Shown: positions 24,566 to 33,689 of the stretch, piece by piece | How positions within the stretch are numbered: the stretch's first letter is position 1 | How the letters are laid out: each line of letters begins with the position of its first letter | Origin: Salarchaeum japonicum_A | GTDB lineage: Archaea; Halobacteriota; Halobacteria; Halobacteriales; Halobacteriaceae | Direction of reading: 5' to 3' | Assembly (NCBI RefSeq): GCF_049705945.1 | Contig: NZ_JBNAMV010000004.1 | Span: 682,001 to 746,000 of the forward strand | Length of the DNA: 64,000 nucleotides | The notes under the pieces: generated by a model | What the model was told of the DNA's origin: nothing | The model's database searches: none | Seen by the model: only the letters and a program-made list of their open reading frames with translations | Translations under genes and position numbers: made by a program

Positions 24566-25659
24566 TCCGGGTCGCTCCCCGAGCGCACGCGGAACTCCTC
24601 CTCGCCGGTGAACCGCGTCGGGTCGAACGGATTGATTTCCTCGCGGGTTCCGAGAATCTGTTCGGCGACGGCTTCGCCGGTCGCGGGTGCGCGCATGAAG
24701 CCGTGGCCCTGCCAGCCCGCGGCGACGAACAGTCCGTCGCGCAGCTCGCCGAGCAGGGGGTTCTTGTCGGGCGTGGCGACGCAGAGGCCCGCCCACGCGC
24801 GCTCGGCGGAGATATCGGCGGCGGGGAGGCGGTATCGGAGTTTGGCGAGCGTCTCCTCCACGAAGTCGTCGTCAGCGCTCCGGTCGTACGTGTCGGGGTC
24901 GAACTCGCGGCGCTGCGTGCCGTCCCCGGCGAGCACGCCGCGGGCGTGGGGGCGGGCGTAGTAGTCGCGGGTCGCGTCCCAGAAGAGGGGGATGTCGAGG
25001 CCGGACGCGACGAGCGCCTGCACCCGATAGGGTTTCAGCGGCACGCGAACCCCGGCGTCCGCGAGCACGGGTTTCGTGTGCGCGCCCGCCGCGACGAGCA
25101 CGGCGTCGTACTCGACTCCGTTGACGCGCACCGGGTCGAGCGCGACCGTGGCGTGCGTGCCTTCACGAATCTCCGCGCCGGCGTCTCGGGCCTTCGCGGC
25201 GAGGAGGTCGGCGTAGGTCGCGGGCGTGGTGTAGCCGGCGTTTCGCGCGACGGCCGCGGCCGCGATGTCGTCGGTGCGGAGCGCTGGGTACTCGGATTGG
25301 AGTTCGTCGGGACGCAGGTGGGCGACGTCGAGTCCCTGCGCGCGCATCTCGTCCGCGTCGCGGGCGACGGCGTCCGCGGCCTGCCCGGGTTCGGTGGCGA
25401 ACCAGACGTAGGGCGCGCGCTCGAAGACGAACTCGCCGTCGCCCGAGAACGCCTCGAAGCGCTCGATTGCGCGCGCCGCGATGCGGGCGTCCACGTCCTC
25501 CGCGTACGCGTCGTACAGCAGGCCTGCGGCGCGGCCCGTGCTCTCCGCAGCCACCTCGTCGCGCTCGTACAGCGTCACGTCCGCGCCGCGTCGCGCGAGG
25601 TCGTACGCGGCGGTGATGCCGACCGCGCCGCCGCCGACGACCGCGACCGACTGGGTCAT
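24562..25659 (-). CDS. FAD-dependent oxidoreductase, DAO family
   Basis: The 365-residue protein begins with the dinucleotide-binding motif VAVVGGGAVGITAAYDLARRGADVTLYER and ends with the FAD-closing motif NPLLGELRDGLFVAAGWQGHGFMRAPATGEAVAEQI in the C-terminal region. Substrate-domain motifs (GYTTPATYADLLAAKARDAG, YRVQALVASGL) match D-amino-acid/glycine/sarcosine oxidase-like dehydrogenases. The exact amine substrate cannot be read. It shares its last four bases with the convergent Hsp20-like gene. Confidence 0.88.
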   Translation of the reverse strand: MTQSVAVVGGGAVGITAAYDLARRGADVTLYERDEVAAESTGRAAGLLYDAYAEDVDARIAARAIERFEAFSGDGEFVFERAPYVWFATEPGQAADAVARDADEMRAQGLDVAHLRPDELQSEYPALRTDDIAAAAVARNAGYTTPATYADLLAAKARDAGAEIREGTHATVALDPVRVNGVEYDAVLVAAGAHTKPVLADAGVRVPLKPYRVQALVASGLDIPLFWDATRDYYARPHARGVLAGDGTQRREFDPDTYDRSADDDFVEETLAKLRYRLPAADISAERAWAGLCVATPDKNPLLGELRDGLFVAAGWQGHGFMRAPATGEAVAEQILGTREEINPFDPTRFTGEEEFRVRSGSDPD

Positions 25660-25771
25660 GGCTCGGACACCGCGTTCGGGCTACTTAGCGTCCGTGCCTT
25701 CCGCCCGCGGCCACTTTCACTTTCACCGCGCACGGGTCGACTTGATAACCCGAACGCGACTACGATTGGGT

Positions 25772-25903
25772 ATGGCCGCGAAGCAATCCGAACGAGTCGA
25801 AGTGTCGGACCTCCCCCTGAACCAAATGGAAGCGTTCGTCGCCGGCGCGGACGACGTGTACGTCGAGCGAACGCCCGCCGAGACCTACGTCGTCACCGAG
25901 TAG
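25772..25903 (+). CDS. 43-residue conserved-looking small protein
   Basis: MAAKQSERVEVSDLPLNQME begins a 43-residue acidic protein ending in ERTPAETYVVTE. Reading frame, acidic composition and a TTGATAAC element about 27-34 nt before the ATG support expression. It ends inside the 3' end of the convergent Nudix gene (11-base overlap). No domain is recognised; the predicted structure would be one helix and a short beta hairpin. Confidence 0.6.
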   Translation: MAAKQSERVEVSDLPLNQMEAFVAGADDVYVERTPAETYVVTE

Positions 25904-26519
25904 TCTCGTTCTCGGCGTCGACGACGCGTTCCGGTTCTCGAGGCGGTTCCCAGTCGAGCGCGAGTTCGAGGAACTGCACGAGGATACGCGCGGTCGCACC
26001 CCAGACGGTGTAGCCGTCGACGTGGAAGAAGTGAACGATGGCCTCGCCGTACCGGGGGTGAGTGCGGTGTTCGACCTCGTAGTTCTCGGGGTCGACGAGC
26101 CCCGAAATCGAGAGGAAGACGACTTCCGCGACCTCCCGTTCGTCTGGCGTGTACTCGCGGTCGGGGACGCGCGCGACGAACGGCGTCACGGCGTACGATG
26201 AGGTGGTGCGGATGTCGTCCAGTTGGCCGACGAACTCGACTTCCTCCGAGCGCAAGCCGATTTCTTCGTTCGACTCGCGGAGCGCGGTCGCGCGGAGGTC
26301 GCGGTCGCTCGGTTCGCGGCCGCCGCCGGGAAAACTCATCTGACCGGGGTGTTCGCCGAGGTGGTCGGCGCGCTTCGTGAACACCAGCGCGGGGCCGTCG
26401 GGACGCTCGACGACGGGCGCGAGCACCGCGGCGTCCCGGTCCTCGTCCTCGATAGTGGCTGGTTCGTGCGCGGCGACCCGACCCAGGTCCATGCTCTCAC
26501 GTACTCCCTCGGACGCCAT
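25893..26519 (-). CDS. Nudix hydrolase, CoA-pyrophosphatase type
   Basis: The 208-residue protein carries a complete Nudix box from Gly66 to Leu89 (GGREPSDRD...RESNEEIGL), with the preceding GQMSFPGG typical of CoA/nudF-type hydrolases. Such enzymes hydrolyse CoA or similar nucleotide diphosphate derivatives in the cytoplasm. The ATG at 26519 overlaps by one base (TAATG) the stop of the upstream gene, indicating an operon with the next two genes. Confidence 0.9.
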   Translation of the reverse strand: MASEGVRESMDLGRVAAHEPATIEDEDRDAAVLAPVVERPDGPALVFTKRADHLGEHPGQMSFPGGGREPSDRDLRATALRESNEEIGLRSEEVEFVGQLDDIRTTSSYAVTPFVARVPDREYTPDEREVAEVVFLSISGLVDPENYEVEHRTHPRYGEAIVHFFHVDGYTVWGATARILVQFLELALDWEPPREPERVVDAENETTR

Positions 26520-27004
26520 TAACCCTCCCGTCGGTCGGCCAGTCGCTCGCGGAGGCCCGCTGCATCGATGTCCGCCCAGGTCGCCGCGTCGTACGTCACG
26601 TCGACGAGGACGTCGAGGCGGTCGGCGTCGGGGTCATCGGCGATTTCGGCGGCGAACCGGGCGCGGAGCGCGTCCGCGCGTTCGTCACGGGGAACGTCGC
26701 GGCGTTCGATGTCGAGGATGTGCGGGAGGTCGGGTCCCCCATCTGGGACGGTGGGGAAGGCGGCGGGTCCGGGCACGATGAGGTCGGCGTCGTCCCGGGT
26801 GACGGCGACGAGCACGTACTGGTCGAGCGCGCGCTCGATGGCGGCGTCCACGGCGTCCGCGTCCACGTCCTCGCCGCGTTTGAACGCGAGTTCGTGGAGG
26901 GCGTCCGCGAGTTCGTCGCGAGTGAGTGCGCCGAACAGGTCGACGACGCCCGCGAGTTCGTCGAGCGTGCGGTCCATACCCGTGAAAGCCGACTCTTCCG
27001 TCAT
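26519..27004 (-). CDS. Haloarchaeal hypothetical acidic protein
   Basis: The 161-residue acidic, helix-rich protein has an N-terminal domain DRTLDELAGVVDLFGALTRDEL that resembles a short winged helix, followed by VDAAIERALDQYVLVAVTRDD and a C-terminal DPDADRLDVLVDVTYDAATW. No known family motif is certain. Start and stop couple it to both neighbours (ATGA with the glycosyltransferase, TAATG with Nudix), so it belongs to a three-gene operon. Confidence 0.7.
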   Translation of the reverse strand: MTEESAFTGMDRTLDELAGVVDLFGALTRDELADALHELAFKRGEDVDADAVDAAIERALDQYVLVAVTRDDADLIVPGPAAFPTVPDGGPDLPHILDIERRDVPRDERADALRARFAAEIADDPDADRLDVLVDVTYDAATWADIDAAGLRERLADRREG

Positions 27005-28095
27005 GAGTCTACCGCGTCCAGGTCGGCGGCCGCAGCGGCGCGGACGTCTTCGGCGTCGAGCGCGGTGTCCTCCCAGGCGGGCAGGCGGTCGTCGCCTTCG
27101 GGCGGACGGACGGCGTCCGCGTACTCTGCGACCTGCGCGCGTTCGTCTGCAGGGTCGTAGTCGAGGCCGTTGAACGCGGCGTCCGCGGCGTACCCACGGA
27201 CGTATCGGTGCGCGGTCTCCCGGTAGCGGTCGGGGAGGGTGTCGTAGTCCACGCTGACGCCGTGGTCCTCGCAGGCGCGGAGGAGCGCGGCGACGACGCC
27301 CGCGCTCATGTCGGAGAGTCCGGAGGGCCCGGAGACGGCGCGGTGGTCGTGTTCGTACCGCCCCAGGTCGACCTGGGCGGTGCCGTCGAACCCGGCGGCG
27401 TCGTAGGCTTCGCCGAGCGTGCCGACCTCCAGTCCCCACGTGCGGGGGACGCGGATGGTTCGCGCGACGTCGCCGGTCATCGCGCACTCGCCGGCGAGCG
27501 CGTACCGGAACGCACCGAGGTAGTCGAGAATCGGTTCGTCGGAGCGCGCGTCGAGCGCGTCGACGAGCGGTTCGTAGCAGAGGCGGAAGAGGCGGCCGTA
27601 GAGCCGCTGATTCTCGACGCGGGCGTAGTAGCCCTTCACGAAGTCGAACCCCGCATCGAGGGGGTGGAGGAGTTTCGGCACGTCCCGCGCGGAGTACGTC
27701 TTCGTGTCGGCGTCGTGGACGGCGAGGAAGTCGGCGTCGGCCGCGACGCCGAGCGCGAGCCAGATGTCGCGGCCCTTCCCGGCGTCGCCGTTCAGGCCGT
27801 GGTCTGCGAGCAGCTCGGCGACCCGGGGGCCGTTACACCAGAGCACGTCGAGCGGAACGTCGAAGGAGTCGAGCCACTCCGCGAACGCGCCCGCCTTCTC
27901 CGCCGACGCGCGGAGCGGAACGACGACGCGGTCGACGTCGAGGGTTTCGAGCGTGGAGAGTACGCTCTCGGGCGCGAGGCCGCCGTACTCGCGTTCCGTC
28001 ATCGGGACGACGACTGTCGCGCGCTCGGTCGGCGCGTCGGGGTGGGCGTCCCCGTAGTCGTGGAGCGTCGCCACGCGCTCCTGCGTGTAGTCCAT
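27001..28095 (-). CDS. Glycosyltransferase, glucosyl-3-phosphoglycerate-synthase-like
   Basis: The 364-residue protein has a GT-A fold with ATVVVPMTEREYGGL near the N-terminus, GDAGKGRDIWLAL (nucleotide site), the metal-binding DAD in AVHDADTKTYSARDVPKLLHP, and YLGAFRYALAGECAM plus RTWGLEVGTLGE. These match family-81-like enzymes that make glucosylglycerate or mannosylglycerate compatible solutes. A solute role would suit a halophile, but a polysaccharide role is not excluded. Its stop overlaps the next gene's start in ATGA. Confidence 0.8.
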   Translation of the reverse strand: MDYTQERVATLHDYGDAHPDAPTERATVVVPMTEREYGGLAPESVLSTLETLDVDRVVVPLRASAEKAGAFAEWLDSFDVPLDVLWCNGPRVAELLADHGLNGDAGKGRDIWLALGVAADADFLAVHDADTKTYSARDVPKLLHPLDAGFDFVKGYYARVENQRLYGRLFRLCYEPLVDALDARSDEPILDYLGAFRYALAGECAMTGDVARTIRVPRTWGLEVGTLGEAYDAAGFDGTAQVDLGRYEHDHRAVSGPSGLSDMSAGVVAALLRACEDHGVSVDYDTLPDRYRETAHRYVRGYAADAAFNGLDYDPADERAQVAEYADAVRPPEGDDRLPAWEDTALDAEDVRAAAAADLDAVDS

Positions 28096-28121
28096 ATCCC
28101 ACCGTCTCCCCGCGGCGGCAT

Positions 28122-29321
28122 TTAGGTTGGCGTCTCGGCCGCGCCCTCCGGAAGCAGGTCGGCGCGGTACGCGACGACGAGCACGACCACGAGCGCGCCG
28201 AGCGCGACGGCGAGCAGGCGGAACACGAGGTCGTAGGGGAGGTCGGTGCTGAGCACGCCGACGACCGTGCCGCCGGCGGCTTGCATCGTCATCATGCCCG
28301 CGCTGTACGCCGAGTAGGCGGAGGACCGGTCGGCGTCCGGCAGGCTGTCGAGGAGGAAGGTGTCGATGGTGGGGAAGAGGCAGTGGACGACCGCGCCGGT
28401 CGCGAGCGTGGCGACGGTGACCGCGACGATGCCGGAGGCGTACGTGAGCGCGAACAGGCAGACGACGAACCCGGCGAGCACGGAGAGGAGGAGGGGGACG
28501 TAGGCGACGCGGTCGGCGAGTCGGCCGGCGAACCAGAACGCGGGGACGCCCGCGGCGAACATCCCGGTGAGGAGGAGGTTCGCCGTGCCGGACGTGAGGC
28601 CCTTGGCTTCGACGGCGTAGAGCGTGTAGAAGTTCCAGAAGCCGTTCCAGACGAGCGTGGTGACGCCGAGGATGGCGATACCGGTGAACACGAGCCGCCA
28701 CTGCCGGCGGACCGCGCGGACGAGGTGGCGGTCGTCCGCACCGGCTTCGGGGAGGTCGGCGCGCCGCGTGGTGACGAAGAGGACGAGCGTGGTGAGACCG
28801 GCGACGGCGGCGAGCAGCCAGAACACGGTCCGCCAGTCGGTCACGCCGAGCAACGCGCCGACGGTGACGGGCGCGCCGACGGCGGCGAGCTGCATCGCGG
28901 TGCCGTGCACGCCGATGACGCGCCCCACCCGCTCCGGGAACAACTCCGAGATGAGGGGGTTGGCGGCGATGAAGTACGCGCCGGAGGAGACGCCGATGAG
29001 GAACCCGCCGACGAACACCATCTCGATGGTCGCGGCGAGCGCGGTGAACGCGGACGCGCCGGTGAGGAACGCGCCGGTCGCGAGGACGACGCGGTGGCGC
29101 GCGACCCGCGTGAGGAGGTAGCCGGTCGGGATGCGGGGGAGCGCGCTCCCGAGCCAGACGAGGGAGGCGGTGACGCCGACGGTCGCTCGGTTCACGCCGA
29201 ATTCGGCGATGAACGGGCCGTAGAGCGGCGCGAACGCCACCCGGCCGAAGTTCACGAAGAACACGAGCGCGCACAGCGACCCGAACACGTGGACGCGGCG
29301 CGAGCGATTCGACGCTGACAC
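28122..29321 (-). CDS. MFS transporter
   Basis: The 399-residue protein starts at GTG (29321; VSASNRSRRVHVFGSLCALV), because upstream residues overlap the small zinc-ribbon gene promoter and are not hydrophobic. About 12 membrane helices are visible. The A-motif-like loop GSALPRIPTGYLLTRVARHRVV lies between helices 2 and 3, and a second copy FAGRLADRVAYVPLL follows the central loop. The substrate is unknown. It begins divergent from the small zinc-ribbon gene. Confidence 0.88.
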   Translation of the reverse strand: MSASNRSRRVHVFGSLCALVFFVNFGRVAFAPLYGPFIAEFGVNRATVGVTASLVWLGSALPRIPTGYLLTRVARHRVVLATGAFLTGASAFTALAATIEMVFVGGFLIGVSSGAYFIAANPLISELFPERVGRVIGVHGTAMQLAAVGAPVTVGALLGVTDWRTVFWLLAAVAGLTTLVLFVTTRRADLPEAGADDRHLVRAVRRQWRLVFTGIAILGVTTLVWNGFWNFYTLYAVEAKGLTSGTANLLLTGMFAAGVPAFWFAGRLADRVAYVPLLLSVLAGFVVCLFALTYASGIVAVTVATLATGAVVHCLFPTIDTFLLDSLPDADRSSAYSAYSAGMMTMQAAGGTVVGVLSTDLPYDLVFRLLAVALGALVVVLVVAYRADLLPEGAAETPT

Positions 29322-29373
29322 TGGTGGGGGAAGGACCGAGCGCGGTTCAAGCCTTCCGGAGTCCGCGCGTGGG

Positions 29374-29380
29374 TTTTTAC
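29374..29380 (+). promoter_or_regulatory. T-rich TATA-like element for the small zinc-ribbon gene
   Basis: TTTTTAC ends 24 bases before the ATG at 29404, inside the divergent spacer with the MFS gene. Confidence 0.5.
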
Positions 29381-29403
29381 GGCGGGCGCGCGAACCCCGA
29401 GCC

Positions 29404-29571
29404 ATGAAATCAGTCAGGAAGGGCCTTCGGGCGGGCGAACTGGAGAAGGACACCTACGACCGACTGGTGTGCGCGGAGTGCGGGGAGAACCTCAAGACGG
29501 AGAACGACCCGGACGAGGTCGGGAGCGTCCGCGTCTGCCCCGAGTGCGGGCGGCGCTGGCAGCAGATATAG
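29404..29571 (+). CDS. Small zinc-ribbon (rubrerythrin-like) protein
   Basis: Read directly from the sequence: a 55-residue protein beginning MKSVRKGLRAGELEKDTYDR, with two Cys pairs CAEC (about 23-26) and CPEC (about 45-48), so a four-cysteine zinc ribbon. The N-terminal basic helix and C-terminal GRRWQQI are typical of short haloarchaeal zinc-ribbon proteins. It ends four bases before the convergent SDR gene stop. Function is unknown; protein or RNA contacts are likely. Confidence 0.78.
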   Translation: MKSVRKGLRAGELEKDTYDRLVCAECGENLKTENDPDEVGSVRVCPECGRRWQQI

Positions 29572-29575
29572 CGCG

Positions 29576-30451
29576 TCAGTACGCGTCGAGGGCGGCGCGA
29601 TAGCCCTCGCGGAACGTGGGATAGGCGAACTCGTAGCCGAGTCGATGCAGCAGCGCGTTCGAGCAGCGTTTGCTCGTCAGCACGCGGCGCTCGGCCGCCT
29701 CGGAGAGGTCGCCCGCCCGCAAGCGCTCTTCTTTCGTGCGTTTCAGCGGGCGCGGGACGCCGGCCTCGTCCGCGAGCCAGTCCGCGAACGCGTGCTTCGA
29801 GACGGGTTCGTCGTCCACCGCGAGCAGTACCTCGGGCACGTCCTCGGTGAGCGCGAACCGCACGACTCCGGCGGCGTCGTCCCGGTGAATCATGTTCAGG
29901 TAGCCCGCCGTCACGGGGCCGTCCAAGTAGCGTTCCAACCGGTAGCGGTCGGGACCGTAGAGGCCGGCGAACCGGACGACCGACCCGTCGATGCCGTGGT
30001 CGGCGGTACGTTCGCGCGCGATGCGTTCGGCCTCCACGAGCACCTCGGTCTTCTCCGTGGTCGGGTCGAGCGGCGTGTCCTCGTCCACCCAGCCGCCGTC
30101 GTGGTCGCCGTACACGCCCGTGCTCGACGTGTACACGAACTCGTCCGGCGGATTCTCGCGTCCGCCGAAGTGGTCGATGGCGGTGCGGAGGCCGTCGACG
30201 TACACCTCGCGCGCGGCGTCAGCGTCCCGGCCGCCCGAGGACGCGATGAACACCACCGCATCCGCGTCCGGCACGACTTCGAGACTTCCTGGGTCGGTCA
30301 CGTCGGCGCGCACGCCGTCGAAGCCCGCGTCCGCGATGGCCGACAGCCCGGCGTCCGAGCGCCGGACGCCGACGGGGTCGTGGCCGGCGGCGGCGAGCTG
30401 GCGGCCGAGTTCGAGCCCGACGTAGCCACACCCCAGAATCGCGACCCGCAT
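29576..30451 (-). CDS. NAD-dependent epimerase/dehydratase (extended SDR)
   Basis: The 291-residue protein begins MRVAILGCGYVGLELGRQLA (GxGxxG Rossmann motif). It has FVYTSSTGVYGDHDGGWVDE with the catalytic Ser/Thr region, and RFAGLYGPDRYRLERYLDG where extended SDRs contact substrate. The YxxxK tyrosine is not in its usual place (EKTEVLVEAERIA), so it may belong to the atypical SDR5 group often called YeeZ-like. It begins one base inside the stop of the upstream gene (TGATG), forming an operon. Confidence 0.83.
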   Translation of the reverse strand: MRVAILGCGYVGLELGRQLAAAGHDPVGVRRSDAGLSAIADAGFDGVRADVTDPGSLEVVPDADAVVFIASSGGRDADAAREVYVDGLRTAIDHFGGRENPPDEFVYTSSTGVYGDHDGGWVDEDTPLDPTTEKTEVLVEAERIARERTADHGIDGSVVRFAGLYGPDRYRLERYLDGPVTAGYLNMIHRDDAAGVVRFALTEDVPEVLLAVDDEPVSKHAFADWLADEAGVPRPLKRTKEERLRAGDLSEAAERRVLTSKRCSNALLHRLGYEFAYPTFREGYRAALDAY

Positions 30452-30882
30452 CACCAGGGGTTCTCGACCGCGAGGTAGTGATGGATCTGCGCGTACTCTC
30501 GGAGCGTCATCGGCTGGCGGCCCTCGACCTTCTGCTGAACCTCCTTCGGGTCGAGCGCGGCGTCGATGCCGTCCGCGAGCGAGTCCACGTCCACGACCGC
30601 GGAGCTCATCTGGAGCATCACGTGGTCCTGAAGCTCCAATCGGACTGTCTCGGCGTCCGGCCAGTCGTCCGTGAGCGCGAGGATGTCCGCTGCTTCGGAG
30701 ACGGTGACGGGGTCGCCATCGCCGGATTCGATGTCGGTGACGCGCTCGGAAGTCAGTCCGGTCGCGTCGGCGACCGCGTCGACGCCCTCGGCCTCGATGA
30801 CGGTGAGCAGGGCGGCCTCGTACTCCGCGAACACCTCGTCCGCCGAGACGGACTCGGGTTCGGAGATGGTGTCGGTCAACAT
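30451..30882 (-). CDS. Haloarchaeal hypothetical protein with HTH-like segment
   Basis: The 143-residue acidic, helical protein has VADATGLTSERVTDIESGDGDPVTVSEAADILAL near 41-74, which reads like a helix-turn-helix of Xre type. The C-terminal PMTLREYAQIHHYLAVENPW is probably conserved. It overlaps the SDR gene by one base. The protein is a lineage-specific family of unknown role (possibly DUF5791; from memory, not searched). Confidence 0.7.
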   Translation of the reverse strand: MLTDTISEPESVSADEVFAEYEAALLTVIEAEGVDAVADATGLTSERVTDIESGDGDPVTVSEAADILALTDDWPDAETVRLELQDHVMLQMSSAVVDVDSLADGIDAALDPKEVQQKVEGRQPMTLREYAQIHHYLAVENPW

Positions 30883-30920
30883 AGCCCGGGATAGGCGACG
30901 GGCGCGTATGTGGTTTTATG

Positions 30921-33689
30921 TTACCAGCCGGGCGAGCGCTCGTCCGCGTTCCCATCGGTGTCGCCGACGCCGCGCGGACCGGGCGGAACCGCGGCGACGA
31001 CCACCGTATCGAACGAGAACTCAATCCGGGTGTTTCGTCCGAGCGTCTCCGGGCGGCCGTCACCATCTACGTCGAACGAGACGGCAGCGTCCTCTCGGAC
31101 GTACTCGTACGCGCCGACGTCGAACCCGGGCGGGAGCGCGCCGCCGGTGATGGCGACGCGCTCGTAGCCGCCGCGGACGGAGACCGTCCAGGCGTTCACG
31201 GTCGCGTACCAGAACCCGGGCAGGGGAACGACCGGGAGGCCGGCGGGGAGCGCGGCGAGACGACCGCCGAGCGCCCGGCGGACGCGGTTTGTGGACGCGC
31301 GGCCGAGCGCGGCGGTGAGTTCGCTGCGGGCGGTCTGGCGGGCTGCGCGCACCACGTCCTCCGACACGCCGCCGCCGTCGCTCCGGGCGAGCGCGCGGGA
31401 CTCGGCGCGGAGCGCCGCGGTGAGCACGACCCGCTCAGTCCCGTGCGTATCCGAAGCGGCGACGACAGCCGCAGCGAGCGAGCCGTTCGTCGCCGCCCGC
31501 GCCCGCGCCGCATCGGTTTGCCAGCGGGCTGACGCCCTCGAAACCGCGCGTTCCGCCGCATCCGGGTCGAGTCGTGTTCGGTCGGCGACGACCGACGCGA
31601 AGCGCTCGCGGACGCGAGCAGTTTCGGCGCGAACGGCGGCCGCGAGGTCGGGCACGCGGTCGGGAGCGGCGGCGAGGAGGTCGGCGGCCGTCGCGAGCCG
31701 GACCGCGCGCTTGCCACCGTCGAACGCCGCGTCCACGACGGTGTCGGCGGCGTCGCCGTACGGGAGCGAGAAGACGTTCACGTTCCGCGCGGCGAGCGCC
31801 TCCGTGTCGACCAGCGAGAGGTATCGCGGGGACGCCGACACCGAAGACACGACCGTCTCCGGGGTCTCCCTGGTCGTCGCGCCCGTCGGAATCCACCCGC
31901 CGAGTCGAGTGACGGTATCTCGGAGCGCGCCGCGAACGCCGGCCGAGTCGGCGGCCCGGTCGCGAACCAGGGCGAGCGTTCGGTCGACGTAGCGGGCGCG
32001 GGACACGACTAGCGCGCGCTCCGCGAGCGATTCGTAGTGGGCGGGCGCGTCGAGCAGGCGACCGCGGTCGGCGGCGAGCGTTCGCGCGAGCGCCGCGACC
32101 GGTGACGACGCCAGGACGCTCGCGCCGCTCACGCGAACCGCCGTCGAGGTGTTCGCGACGCGGTTCCGGGTTCGGCCGAGCGACCTCGCCGCGCGCTCCC
32201 GGAGCGCCGACGGCGGCGCGACCGCGACGGTCTCAGCGAGAGCCCCCACAGCACCTGTGACGGCGTTCGCGGCCAGCGCGTCCGCGCCGTCGGGGAGGAG
32301 CGCGCGCCGAACCGCGGCCGTCACCCGTTCGTCGAGCGCGTCCACGGGCCGCGCGGGAACGCCATCGAGCAACGCGGGGCGCGCGGCGAGCGCGACGGAG
32401 ACATGGTACGTCGAGCGTTCGACGCTGGAGAGCGTACGGACCGCCGACCCGTTCGTCCACGAGGTTCGGGTCGTTCGCGTCACGGTCACACGGCGGTCGA
32501 TAGTCTCGAGAACGGTGAAATCACGGGGAGCGTCGACCGGCCGGGCGGGAGCCGCCGTGACGGCGGTCTCGCTCGCGGTGTCGGTCGCGCGCCGCGTCCA
32601 GTTCGCCGGCGGTGTGGCGGCGTCGGCCCGATGGGCGGTTCGCGTCACGCGGACGAGGCGGCGCGCATCGACCCGATAGGCGTCCGCGAGCCCTGACTTG
32701 AGACCACCGTCGAGTGCGTCGAGAAGCGCGCTGTCGGCGGCCGCGGCGGGCGTGAGCGACGATTCGGCAGTCGGGTCCGGCGGTGGCTGCGCGGGCGTGG
32801 CGTTCATCGAGTCGAGAATACGGGTCGCACGCGCTCGGGCGCTCGACCGGGTGACCGCGAGCGCGTCGGTGACGCCGGTGAGCGCGTACGCGCGGCCGAC
32901 CGCCGCCTCGGATGGATTCGACGCGCGGCCGAACGTCGCGCGCAGCACGGCGAGCAGGCCGTCGTTCGCCGCGACTTCGACGTGGCGGTTCGCGAGGACG
33001 TTCGCGATGGGTGCGCCGGCGTACTGCGCGAGGCCGCGGGCGGCCGTGTAGGGTGTGAGTCGCAGCGTCGTCTCCCGGGCGAGGCCGTAGCCGTCGACGA
33101 CGCCGCGGTCGACCCGCGCGGCGAACGACGCCGTCCGGTCGTGGAGTGCGAGTACGGGCGTGTCGACGACGACCGAGACGGCGCGCTCGCGGACGCCGAC
33201 GGTCTCGCCGTTCTCGGTGACAGTGAGCGTCGCGTTCCGGACGGTAACGCAGACCCGACCCGGCCGGACCTCCCCGATTTCGACCGCGCGAATCGCCCGG
33301 CGAGCGTCGTTCGGACCGTCTATCACGTCGAGTGCTACGCGGGCGGTCGCGTCGCCGTGGCGAGCATTGAGGTCGGCGAACGCCGCGCGTGCGGCGGCGT
33401 AGACGCGGAGCGCGAGCGCGTCCCGGAACGCGGAGTCCTCGCGGAGAGCGCGGCCGTACGGCGTGTCCGCGGGAGTGACGACGGGGTTGGCGGCCGAGGC
33501 GGCGCTCGCTTCGATGGTCGCGCGTTCGAGCGCGACGCGTGCGCCGGCAAGCGCGCGGTCGGCAGCGCGGTCGGCGGCGTTCGTTCCCGTGGTCGTGTCA
33601 CGGGTGGCGAGCGTCGCGCCGACGGCGGTTGCGGTGACGAGGAGGACGACGCCGACGAGCGCGAACGGTACGCGGCCGCGGTCGTCCAT
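30921..33689 (-). CDS. Very large pilin-like membrane-anchored protein of the pilus-like operon
   Basis: The 922-residue protein begins MDDRGRVPFALVGVVLLV: an Arg-Gly pair followed by about 20 hydrophobic residues, as in archaeal class III signal peptides. The remainder is Ala/Arg/Asp/Thr-rich, probably long helices and beta segments outside the membrane, with a final ALPAGLPVVPLPGFWYATVNAWTVSV and a beta domain (FDVGAYEYVREDAAVSFDVDGDGRP). No enzyme motif is seen. It is the last gene of the eight-gene operon and overlaps the previous stop by one base (TGATG). Similar large proteins seem to accompany this locus in haloarchaea, but no function is known. Confidence 0.7.
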   Translation of the reverse strand: MDDRGRVPFALVGVVLLVTATAVGATLATRDTTTGTNAADRAADRALAGARVALERATIEASAASAANPVVTPADTPYGRALREDSAFRDALALRVYAAARAAFADLNARHGDATARVALDVIDGPNDARRAIRAVEIGEVRPGRVCVTVRNATLTVTENGETVGVRERAVSVVVDTPVLALHDRTASFAARVDRGVVDGYGLARETTLRLTPYTAARGLAQYAGAPIANVLANRHVEVAANDGLLAVLRATFGRASNPSEAAVGRAYALTGVTDALAVTRSSARARATRILDSMNATPAQPPPDPTAESSLTPAAAADSALLDALDGGLKSGLADAYRVDARRLVRVTRTAHRADAATPPANWTRRATDTASETAVTAAPARPVDAPRDFTVLETIDRRVTVTRTTRTSWTNGSAVRTLSSVERSTYHVSVALAARPALLDGVPARPVDALDERVTAAVRRALLPDGADALAANAVTGAVGALAETVAVAPPSALRERAARSLGRTRNRVANTSTAVRVSGASVLASSPVAALARTLAADRGRLLDAPAHYESLAERALVVSRARYVDRTLALVRDRAADSAGVRGALRDTVTRLGGWIPTGATTRETPETVVSSVSASPRYLSLVDTEALAARNVNVFSLPYGDAADTVVDAAFDGGKRAVRLATAADLLAAAPDRVPDLAAAVRAETARVRERFASVVADRTRLDPDAAERAVSRASARWQTDAARARAATNGSLAAAVVAASDTHGTERVVLTAALRAESRALARSDGGGVSEDVVRAARQTARSELTAALGRASTNRVRRALGGRLAALPAGLPVVPLPGFWYATVNAWTVSVRGGYERVAITGGALPPGFDVGAYEYVREDAAVSFDVDGDGRPETLGRNTRIEFSFDTVVVAAVPPGPRGVGDTDGNADERSPGW

